A stretch of 6,194 nucleotides of DNA, taken from assembly GCA_009925965.1 (NCBI GenBank), contig RFPW01000134.1, positions 1-6,194 on the forward strand. Reading direction: 5' to 3'. Source of the stretch: Betaproteobacteria bacterium (lineage in GTDB: Bacteria; Pseudomonadota; Gammaproteobacteria; Burkholderiales; Burkholderiaceae_E). Shown here one piece after another: positions 1 to 6,194 of this stretch. Under the pieces are notes generated by a model. The model was not told the origin of the DNA. It searched no databases and worked only from the letters and a program-made list of their open reading frames with translations. A program made the translations under genes and the position numbers. The stretch's first letter is position 1. Each line of letters begins with the position of its first letter.

Positions 1-1506
1 CTTGGTGATGCCACGGATCTTGGCGTCCGGGATGTAGGTGCGGATGAGGGCGCCCATCTGACCGATGCCGGCGAATCCCTCGTCGTTGAGTTCGACCACG
101 AACACGTGGCTGAAACCGGCGAAGATATTATCGAGACCCGGAGGCAGCGGATGAACGTACTTGATGTGCACGGCGGACACCGCGTGTCCCGCGGCGCGGG
201 CCAACTTGACGGCTTCTTGAACCGGACCTTGTGAGGAACCCCAGCTCACCAGCAGGATTTGTCCTTCGGCCCCACCGTATACGGCAGGCACGGGCAGTTC
301 CGAGGCGAGCTTCTTCAGCTTGTTGCGGCGCTTGGCGACCATTTGGACGTGCAACTTGGCGGAACCCGTTGGGTGTCCGAGTTCATCGTGCTCGAGGCCG
401 GTCACGACAGGGTATTTGCCGCTGGCGACGCGAGTGCCCGGCGCTAGATGGCGCGTAATGCCATCCGGGGCCGAGAGGTCATAGGGCTTGTGATCGGTGA
501 CCGGGGTGAGATCGGGGGAGATGTCCTGAACGATCTTCTGGAGGTCGGGCTCCTTGAAGGCCTCGATCCGGGTGGCGATGCCTTGGTCGGTGAGGATCAC
601 GACCGGGGTGCTGTACTTGCGGGCGATGTTCACCGCTTCGATGGCGGTGTAGAAGCAATCTTCGACCGAGGAAGTCCCGATGACCACGCGAGGGCTGTCA
701 CCGTGGCCGCCAAAGCAGGCGATGTTCAGGTCGGACTGCTCGATGCTGGTCGGCATGCCGGTGGAGGGGCCACCGCGTTGGACGTCTACGACGATCAAGG
801 GCATCTCGGCCATCACAGCCCATCCCAGAGCTTCGGTCTTGAGCGAAATGCCCGGGCCGGACGAACCGGTCACCGCCACGCGTCCGCCCCAGCTGGCACC
901 GATGGCCATGGAGATAGAAGCGAGCTCGTCTTCGCATTGCTGGAAACTGCCGCCGTACTTGGGCAGTTCGCGGCGCAGCAACTCCATGATGTCGGTCCAG
1001 GGCGTGATGGGATAACCGGCACCGAAGCGGACGCCCGCGGCGATGAGGCCGTAGGCAAGGGCTTCGTTGCCGCTCATGACGACCTGGCTCAGACCGACAT
1101 TCTCACCGGGGTTGAACTGGAAAAGTTCGGGCGCGGTGGCCAGTTGGTAATTGTAACCCGCATTGAACGCATTCAGGGCCGTCTCGGCGACCTTGGGGTC
1201 TTTGCCAGTGAAACGCTCCGTCAGCAAGCGGGTGAGCTTGGTGACATTCAGGTCAAACATCTTGGCGAGCAGACCGAGGGAGAAAACATTCTTACCCTTG
1301 TCACGGCCGGTGCCACCGATGGCCTCGACGGTCAGGGAGGAAATGGGAACGCCAACATGGCGGTACTTGGTGAGGTTTTCTTCCGAGATGTCCTCGGCCT
1401 TCATGTGATCGGAGTCGTAGATCACGATGCCGCCCGGCTTGAGAGAACTGAGGTGGGCCTTGTAGCTGTGATCGTAGAAGGCCAACAGCATGTCGGCCTC
1501 GTCACC
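1..1506 (-). CDS. korA: 2-oxoacid:ferredoxin oxidoreductase subunit alpha (KorA type), partial at both ends
   Basis: The minus strand is open with no stop from about 1506 to the left edge, and its translation is a continuous KorA-like protein of about 500 residues. Order from the N-terminal side: the end of the gamma domain (GDEADMLLAF at 1477-1506, then KPGGIVIYDSD), a variable linker, then the pyrimidine-binding alpha domain with YPITP (1000-1014), the EDE motif (925-933) whose family counterpart lies at the thiamine diphosphate site, a SGPG loop, VDVQRGGPSTGMPT, and the family motif TGLEHDELGHPT (367-402). The last part, VELNDEGFAGIGQMGALIR, is typical of the C-terminal region, so only a short tail is missing at the left edge. 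The family oxidises 2-oxoacids such as 2-oxoglutarate with CoA to the acyl-CoA, CO2 and reduced ferredoxin; the substrate is not provable here. The catalytic beta partner (korB) would be expected beyond the left edge. The first ~75-90 residues of the gamma domain are absent, because upstream of GDEAD the frame reads unrelated sequence (IDQSDVITHICKAGA), which is antisense to ugd. Ile is almost always ATC and Lys almost always AAG, unlike the genes to the right. Confidence 0.9.
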
Positions 1507-1507
1507 G
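1490..1507. other. Chimeric junction between korA (minus) and ugd (plus) at a shared short sequence
   Basis: Two unrelated, oppositely oriented genes are both interrupted here. On the plus strand the Ugd Rossmann fold starts abruptly at VGLVTGACFADMGNHV, with IVEGQQH in front instead of the usual hydrophobic strand plus GTGY. On the minus strand KorA is normal up to GDEADM and then loses family resemblance. The bases atgtcggcctcgtcaccgg encode YVGLVTG-like sequence in one direction (given one preceding base) and GDEADM in the other, so both parent genes could have carried nearly the same 17-19 bases. That is what a k-mer-driven assembly misjoin or a microhomology-mediated rearrangement would leave. 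The exact breakpoint inside the shared stretch cannot be placed. Confidence 0.8.
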
Positions 1508-2793
1508 GCGCCTGCTTTGCAGATATGGGTAATCACGTCACTCTGGTCGATGTCGATGTGAGCCGTGTGGAAGGCCTCCGCGAGGGGCGGATTCCGATTT
1601 ATGAACCCGGGCTGGACGCCATCATTCACCGTTCATGCGCTGATGGTCGCATGCAGTTCACCACCGATGCGAAGCCTGCTATTTCATCGGCCGAGGTTAT
1701 TTTCATTGCGGTCGGCACGCCCCCTTCCGAGGATGGTTCGGCCGATCTGAAGCATGTGCTTGCTGTCGCACGCACCATTGGGCAGCATCTTATTGAACCA
1801 ACCATCGTCGTTGATAAAAGCACGGTCCCCGTCGGTACGGCTGACCGGGTCCGCGAGACCATTGCAGCCGAATTGGCAGCACGCAATCTCGATATCTCTT
1901 TCTCGGTCGCGTCGAATCCGGAATTCCTCAAAGAAGGCGCGGCCATTGACGACTTCATGAGGCCAGACCGAATTGTGGTCGGCTGCGAAGACGCCCATGC
2001 CATCAGCCTGCTGAAGTCTCTCTACGCGCCGTTTTCGCGCAACCACGAGAAGCTGATCGTGATGGGCACACGGTCTGCCGAGCTAACCAAATATGCTGCG
2101 AACGCGATGCTTGCGGTGCGCATTTCGTTCATGAATGAAATGGCGCGTCTTGCCGAAAGCCTTGGTGGCGATATTGAAGAGGTGCGGCGGGGGATTGGCT
2201 CAGATCCCCGAATCGGCCCCGGATTCCTCTACGCCGGCGCTGGCTTTGGTGGCTCTTGCTTTCCAAAGGATCTCCAGGCGCTGCGCAAGATGGGTCAGGA
2301 CAATTCGGCCGCTCTCGAAGTGGTCGATGCCGCGTACCGTGCGAACGAAGTTCAGAAGCGCATTCTTCTTGACAAGGCGGTGGCACGGTTCGGTATCCAG
2401 GGGCTGGCGGGCAAACAGTTCGCGGTCTGGGGACTGGCTTTCAAACCCGACACCGACGATATGCGCGAAGCGCCCAGCAAGGTCTTGATTGATGGGTTGC
2501 TCGATGCCGGTGCGACCGTGCGCGCCTTTGATCCCGAAGCCCATGAGACCGCTGTAGCCGCATTTGGAAACAGACCGGGACTCGACCTGGTCAGCGAACC
2601 ATACCAAGCGCTGGAAGGGTCGAGTGCGCTCTTCGTGGTCACCGAATGGCGTCAATTCCGGAGTCCGGATTTCGACCGTATCCGCGGGCTGTTGACGCAA
2701 CCAATCGTTTTCGATGGCCGCAACCTTTACCAGCCGCAAGCCCTGGCGCAGAAAGGCCTCGAGCATCACAGCATCGGACGTCGTTCGGCCTGA
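1492..2793 (+). CDS. ugd: UDP-glucose 6-dehydrogenase, 5'-truncated at the junction
   Basis: This encodes 433 residues of a UDP-glucose/GDP-mannose dehydrogenase family protein that oxidises UDP-glucose to UDP-glucuronate with two NAD+ in the cytoplasm. The N-terminal NAD domain starts at VGLVTGAC and continues through VDVD (1546-1557) and IPIYEPGLD. Catalytic residues known from characterised UDP-glucose dehydrogenases are all present: Thr of STVP (1822), the two Glu of EFLKE (1921 and 1933), Lys and Asn of KYAAN (2089 and 2101), and the nucleophile Cys of GGSCFPKD (2257) with its Asp (2269). The C-terminal UDP-binding domain has WGLAFKPDTDDMREAPS and FDGRNLY. About 10 N-terminal residues, including the start codon and the first two Gly of GxGYVG, are missing, so as written it should not bind NAD properly. 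The same frame is open upstream to 448, but that stretch is antisense to korA and not part of the protein. Ugd is preferred over a UDP-ManNAc or GDP-mannose dehydrogenase because of the EFLKEG and IPIYEPGLD motifs. It heads a tight gene run with two glycosyltransferases. Confidence 0.9.
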   Translation, partial: VGLVTGACFADMGNHVTLVDVDVSRVEGLREGRIPIYEPGLDAIIHRSCADGRMQFTTDAKPAISSAEVIFIAVGTPPSEDGSADLKHVLAVARTIGQHLIEPTIVVDKSTVPVGTADRVRETIAAELAARNLDISFSVASNPEFLKEGAAIDDFMRPDRIVVGCEDAHAISLLKSLYAPFSRNHEKLIVMGTRSAELTKYAANAMLAVRISFMNEMARLAESLGGDIEEVRRGIGSDPRIGPGFLYAGAGFGGSCFPKDLQALRKMGQDNSAALEVVDAAYRANEVQKRILLDKAVARFGIQGLAGKQFAVWGLAFKPDTDDMREAPSKVLIDGLLDAGATVRAFDPEAHETAVAAFGNRPGLDLVSEPYQALEGSSALFVVTEWRQFRSPDFDRIRGLLTQPIVFDGRNLYQPQALAQKGLEHHSIGRRSA

Positions 2794-2795
2794 TT

Positions 2796-3689
2796 GTGAA
2801 GCAGCGCCCATGGGAGCGGGAGATCACCCCCGTTCTGGTCGCTTATAACAGCGCCTCGATTCTCCCTTGGTCGCTCGCCCCGCTTGCATCATGCAAACAC
2901 TTGATTGTTGTTGACAATAACAGTCACGACACGACCCGCAAGGTCGTTCGCGGTTGCGCAGCACACGCACAGGTGATCGAAGCCGGCCAGAACCTCGGAT
3001 TTGGCCGCGCCAACAATCTCGCCCTCGATTTGGTCGAAACGCCATTTGCACTGCTCATCAACCCCGACGCGCAATTGCGCGAGGGTGCGCTGGAAGCTTT
3101 ATGGAAAGCCGCGTTGCGCTATCCGGACGCCGCGATCCTGGCGCCGGTTATTTTTGATTCAGAGGGCGTACAAGGGGCTTCATTTCACGACGGATCCGAA
3201 GAGTCTGCGCGTCTGATGCCCGTCCTTCCAGAGGGCGATCTGTGCGTGAACTTCGTGTCCGGCGCAGCAATGCTTCTTAATTTGAGTAACATGCGAGCCA
3301 TTGGTTATTTCGACCCGTGGTATTTCCTCTACGGAGAAGATGATGATCTGTGTATCCGGATTCGGCGAGCCGGCCGACCGATCATTGTCGTGTCCACCGC
3401 TGCCGCCGAGCACCATACCCGGGAGTCGAGCGCGCCGTCGTTCCGAACTACTTTTCGGCGCGCCTATTGCATGACGCTTTCCAAGTTCTACATCACCCGA
3501 AAGTACCAGGGGTTTTTTCCTTATTTCACAATGATGATGAGGATTGGAATTGGAAGCCTGCTTGCTCTGCCGTTTCATCTGCTGGTGTTGCGCACGGAAC
3601 GGGCCCTGCGCATGGCGGGCCGCGTTGCTGCCGCGCTGATGGCCTCAAAACGTATTCATGCCCCCCACTGTTTTGAGCCCAGGGACTGA
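2796..3689 (+). CDS. Family 2 glycosyltransferase (rhamnosyltransferase WbbL-like group)
   Basis: The chosen GTG start gives 297 residues. It lies two bases after the ugd stop, and the conserved GT-A fold begins only ~10 residues later (ITPVLVAYNSA). An ATG at 2646 in the same frame would overlap ugd by about 150 bases with non-homologous sequence and was not chosen. No clear Shine-Dalgarno precedes the GTG, so translational coupling to ugd is likely. Visible motifs are VVDNNSHD (residues 38-45), NLGFGRANN (66-74), the metal/nucleotide-binding-type INPDA (88-92) and GEDDDLCIRIRRAG (180-193), which matches the GEDxDLxxR acceptor-side motif of this group. A hydrophobic stretch at about 243-266 near the C-terminus could anchor it to the inner membrane. 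Such enzymes transfer a sugar, often rhamnose from dTDP-rhamnose, to a lipid-linked glycan; donor and acceptor cannot be read from the sequence. The gene is co-directional with ugd and the next glycosyltransferase, so it probably serves surface polysaccharide or LPS synthesis. Confidence 0.87.
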   Translation: MKQRPWEREITPVLVAYNSASILPWSLAPLASCKHLIVVDNNSHDTTRKVVRGCAAHAQVIEAGQNLGFGRANNLALDLVETPFALLINPDAQLREGALEALWKAALRYPDAAILAPVIFDSEGVQGASFHDGSEESARLMPVLPEGDLCVNFVSGAAMLLNLSNMRAIGYFDPWYFLYGEDDDLCIRIRRAGRPIIVVSTAAAEHHTRESSAPSFRTTFRRAYCMTLSKFYITRKYQGFFPYFTMMMRIGIGSLLALPFHLLVLRTERALRMAGRVAAALMASKRIHAPHCFEPRD

Positions 3690-4720
3690 TGAGCGCGCGC
3701 AAGCACTCAGGCGAGCAAGGCCTCACGGTGAGCGTGCTATTTCTCGCCTTCAATCAAGCGTCGTTCGTGGAGCAGGCGGCGAGGAGCATTCTCGAACAAC
3801 GCTCTCTCGCGCCACTCGAAATCTTGCTCTCCGACGATGCCTCAACCGACGCCACCTTCGAAATCCTGCAAACGTTGGCCGAGCAATACCGCGGTCCGCA
3901 CCGAGTGCGTGTTCGCCGAAATGCGCGGAATCTCGGGATCAGCGCGCATTACAACGCCCTGATTGCCGAATCAACCGGTCAACTCCTGATCACCGCGGCC
4001 GGCGACGACCTTTCTGCGCCCTACCGGGCCCAACGGATCCTGCAGGCTTGGGACGCTTCGGGGCGGCGCGCGGATCTGATTGCCAGCGACTTACAGGATC
4101 TCAATGCCCAGGGTGAAGGCGGCGAAACCCTCCGGGTTGACGATCTGGCGCAGTGGCGCAATGCATCGGATTGGGCGGCGCAACGGCCTTATGTGGTGGG
4201 AGCGGCGCAGGCGTTTACGCGCCGTCTCTTCACCCAGTTTGGACCTTACTTGCCGAACGTCGTTTACGAGGATCAGATCAATACCTTGAGAGCGCTCCTG
4301 ATGGGCGGGGCGCTCACCATTGCCGAACCCTTGGTGCAGTACCGCAGGGGGGGCGCCTCAGCGGGTTTAGCCGCAAGTGACGCCGCCTCCTTTCTATCCA
4401 AGACACGGGCCCGCCATCAACGCGAAGTCGCCGAGATTGAACAGATGCTGCAGGACGCCACTTCGGTGGGTGAAGAGGCCATCGTCCGCAGCGCACTCGA
4501 ATTCACGATCAATCGGGCTGCATTATTAGGTCAGTTACTCGGCCGTCCCGGACAACAGACCCTAAGCGCGGTTTTCTGCGCCGCCAAGAAGCTTCCATTT
4601 TTCTGGTGCCTGCGCCAGTATGTGTACCTCCGATGGCCCGAAATCGGCGCGGCCGCCAATCGCAATAAAACGAGGCGAAGCGCTGCGCGGCAAGCATTAA
4701 GCGACCGGGTTCGGCACTAG
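3689..4720 (+). CDS. Family 2 glycosyltransferase
   Basis: This encodes 343 residues with an ATG start overlapping the previous stop by one base (TGATG), which implies translational coupling. A weak AGGGA at 3681-3685 lies only three bases upstream of the start. The GT-A nucleotide-sugar domain covers about residues 12-220: VSVLFLAFNQASFVEQA, LSDDASTDAT (47-56), RNLGISAHYNAL, the DxD-type AAGDD (103-107) where metal and sugar nucleotide usually bind, YEDQINTLRALL (193-204), matching the ED-containing acceptor/catalytic motif, and YRRGGAS (218-224), a common end of the GT2 fold. Residues from about 230 onward look helical and charged and resemble nothing I recognise. No signal peptide or clear membrane segment is seen, so it is probably cytoplasmic or peripheral at the inner membrane. 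It differs clearly from the preceding glycosyltransferase, so it is not a recent duplicate. Donor and acceptor are unknown. Its stop codon overlaps the stop of the convergent exporter gene. Confidence 0.86.
   Translation: MSARKHSGEQGLTVSVLFLAFNQASFVEQAARSILEQRSLAPLEILLSDDASTDATFEILQTLAEQYRGPHRVRVRRNARNLGISAHYNALIAESTGQLLITAAGDDLSAPYRAQRILQAWDASGRRADLIASDLQDLNAQGEGGETLRVDDLAQWRNASDWAAQRPYVVGAAQAFTRRLFTQFGPYLPNVVYEDQINTLRALLMGGALTIAEPLVQYRRGGASAGLAASDAASFLSKTRARHQREVAEIEQMLQDATSVGEEAIVRSALEFTINRAALLGQLLGRPGQQTLSAVFCAAKKLPFFWCLRQYVYLRWPEIGAAANRNKTRRSAARQALSDRVRH
4717..4720. other. Shared CTAG: overlapping stop codons of convergent genes
   Basis: The palindrome CTAG gives TAG on the plus strand (4718-4720, end of the second glycosyltransferase) and TAG on the minus strand (4719-4717, end of the ABC exporter). 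The two genes therefore overlap by four bases with no room for an intergenic terminator. Any terminator would have to lie inside the opposite gene, and I see no obvious hairpin followed by a T run around this point. Confidence 0.9.
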
Positions 4721-6194
4721 ACGCTCGTTGCCATCCCGGACCGCTGGAGCTGCGCATACAGACCGTTCTTCGCCATCAGTTCATGATGCGAGCCAATTTC
4801 CAGAATCTGCCCGTGATCCACCACGGCAATACGATCCGCGCGCTCGACTGTCGACAGTCGGTGCGCAATCACCAGGACCGTTCTGCCCTCCATCGAGCGC
4901 ATTAAGGCCTGCTGGACAAGGCGCTCGGTCTCGTTATCCAAAGCAGAAGTTGCCTCATCGAGCAGGAGCACCGGCGCGTCCTTGAGCAACGCCCGAGCGA
5001 TCGCCAGACGCTGACGCTGCCCGCCCGAAAGTGACTGCCCGCGTTCACCCACGAGCGTGCCAAGCCCCTGCGGCAGTGCGCGAACATGATCGGCCAGAGC
5101 AGCCGCTTCAAGAACGGCCCAGAGCTCGGTATCACTGACCGGCTGATCGAGACCAAAAGCAATATTCGCCCGAATCGAATCATCAAAAATCATCACATCC
5201 TGACTGACCAGAGCGACCTGGGAGCGCAGTGATGCCAGGGTCCAATCCTGCAGAGCCACCCCATCTAACCGAATCACGCCACTGGAGGGTTCGACAAAGC
5301 GGGGCAAGAGATTGAGCAGCGTGGTCTTGCCGCCGCCCGAGGTCCCAACCAGAGCGATGATTTCACCCGGTCGAATCTCCAGATCAATTCCGGCCAGTGC
5401 TTCGCCCTCAGCATCCGGATAACGGACCCGAACCCGCTCGAAGCTCAACGCGCCGCTCGCCCGAGCAACCGAATGCGTTCCAAGGTCGGGCTCCGCAGCT
5501 CTGTCGATCAACTCAAAAACAGCCTCGGCCGCAGTCAGTCCACGCTGCAACACGCCGCCAACATCGGCGAGCTGTTTCATTGGGGCCATCAACATCAACA
5601 TCGCAGTGATGAACGAAACGAAACTGCCGACCGAATTGCGGTCACCATCGGCCTGAACGAGTGCAATCGTGACCACCACCGACACCGCAAGCGCAGCAGC
5701 CAACTGCGTGACCGGCACCAAGCCACCCGTGGCCACCGACAGGCGCATCTCGGCCCGGAACATCGTTTCCGCGAGGGCATTGAATCGCATCTGCTGCCGC
5801 ATCTGCCCACCAAAGGCCCGAATTGTCTGCCACCCGCGCGCGGTCTCCTCCACCAGACCCGTCAGTTCACCCAAGGTATCGATCTGCCTCGCCGCAATCG
5901 CCCGGACTCGGCGCGCGAAGGACCGCACCGCCCATGCGATGAACGGAATTAGAACAATTGCAATCAGTGTCAGCTTCCAGTTCAGCCACACCAACCACCC
6001 GAGCAAGCCTGCAATCACCAACACATTGCGCAGCACCACGGATAACACGCGGGTCGCAGCTGCGGTCACATGCGTGGGCTCGAGCGCGATGCGGGTGATC
6101 AAGCCGCCCGTCGACCCCATACCCGTCGTTGGAAGTTGCATCAGACGGGCAAACATTTCACGCTGCAACTCGCGCAACACCTGCTGTCCAACCC
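4717..6194 (-). CDS. msbA: MsbA-like lipid A/glycolipid ABC exporter (fused permease and ATPase), 5' end outside the window
   Basis: The frame is open from the right edge to the TAG at 4719-4717. Residues are numbered here from the codon at 6180-6178, but the frame continues upstream of it (VGQQ), so the true start is outside. The permease part corresponds to TM3-TM6 of type IV exporters, with hydrophobic segments at about 45-66, 69-86, 155-175 and 186-204, and a REMFARLMQLP coupling region before them. TM1-TM2, about 100 residues, are missing. The ATPase has Walker A GTSGGGKTT (279-287, Lys 285), Q-loop Gln 327 in VALVSQD, signature LSGGQ (384-388), Walker B LLLLDE-type with catalytic Glu 409, D-loop SALD and H-loop His 440. 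The stretch TLASLRSQVALVSQ closely resembles MsbA, which flips lipid A-core or related lipids across the inner membrane; another lipid or glycolipid exporter is possible. It converges on the glycosyltransferase genes, so it is a separate transcription unit. Walker A carries Gly-Gly and Thr-Thr where MsbA proteins usually have Ser-Gly and Ser-Thr. Confidence 0.9.
   Translation of the reverse strand, partial: VGQQVLRELQREMFARLMQLPTTGMGSTGGLITRIALEPTHVTAAATRVLSVVLRNVLVIAGLLGWLVWLNWKLTLIAIVLIPFIAWAVRSFARRVRAIAARQIDTLGELTGLVEETARGWQTIRAFGGQMRQQMRFNALAETMFRAEMRLSVATGGLVPVTQLAAALAVSVVVTIALVQADGDRNSVGSFVSFITAMLMLMAPMKQLADVGGVLQRGLTAAEAVFELIDRAAEPDLGTHSVARASGALSFERVRVRYPDAEGEALAGIDLEIRPGEIIALVGTSGGGKTTLLNLLPRFVEPSSGVIRLDGVALQDWTLASLRSQVALVSQDVMIFDDSIRANIAFGLDQPVSDTELWAVLEAAALADHVRALPQGLGTLVGERGQSLSGGQRQRLAIARALLKDAPVLLLDEATSALDNETERLVQQALMRSMEGRTVLVIAHRLSTVERADRIAVVDHGQILEIGSHHELMAKNGLYAQLQRSGMATSV

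Noticed and set aside
448..1491. N-terminal half of a 781-residue plus-strand protein fused to Ugd
   Set aside because: It is the exact antisense of a well-conserved korA reading frame and shows no recognisable domain of its own; the fusion to ugd comes from the junction.
1507..1632. Extension of the minus-strand korA frame to the right of the junction
   Set aside because: The frame stays open until the stop complement at 1633-1635, but its sequence is antisense to ugd and lacks the KorA gamma-domain motifs expected there.
2646..2795. Upstream ATG start at 2646 for the first glycosyltransferase
   Set aside because: It would overlap the conserved C-terminal end of ugd by about 150 bases and add a Pro/Arg-rich segment unlike glycosyltransferase N-termini; the GTG at 2796 gives the usual start close to the GT-A fold.
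1626..2811. Several minus-strand open frames opposite ugd (for example 1626-2003 and 2200-2811)
   Set aside because: They are antisense shadows of a strongly conserved ugd, with Ser/Arg-rich compositions and no motifs.
4700..4740. Intrinsic terminator between the convergent genes
   Set aside because: The stop codons overlap, and no convincing GC-rich hairpin with a T run is visible.
5397..5952. Plus-strand open frames opposite the exporter gene
   Set aside because: They are antisense to conserved ABC exporter sequence, with low-complexity His/Arg/Gln-rich translations typical of shadow frames.

Overview
The window looks like a high-GC Gram-negative bacterial sequence, probably a metagenomic or draft contig. 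The Gram-negative reading rests on an MsbA-type lipid exporter beside sugar-nucleotide and glycosyltransferase genes. No RNA gene, CRISPR array, insertion sequence or other mobile element is visible. The window falls into two parts that do not fit together naturally.

Left part (1 to about 1506, minus strand): most of a 2-oxoacid:ferredoxin oxidoreductase alpha subunit (KorA type). It runs off the left edge just before its C-terminus. Its N-terminus is cut at about 1490-1507, inside the gamma domain. This is central carbon metabolism, with strongly biased codon use.

Right part (about 1492 to 6194): a surface-polysaccharide or LPS-type locus. It holds UDP-glucose 6-dehydrogenase (ugd, missing its first ~10 residues), two family-2 glycosyltransferases packed behind it on the plus strand, and a convergent MsbA-like ABC exporter on the minus strand that runs off the right edge. 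The ugd product would supply UDP-glucuronate, the glycosyltransferases would add sugars to a lipid-linked or surface glycan, and the exporter would flip a lipid or glycolipid across the inner membrane. The second glycosyltransferase and the exporter end on the same CTAG, so there is no intergenic space between them.

The main point is the junction near 1490-1507. KorA on the minus strand and Ugd on the plus strand are both broken at the same place, within a stretch of about 17-19 bases that both genes could plausibly encode. The region antisense to korA happens to be open in the ugd frame, so a naive gene caller would report one 781-residue protein (448-2793). I read this as a chimeric junction, either an assembly misjoin or a microhomology rearrangement, and not as a new fusion protein. 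I found no convincing undescribed biological system here.
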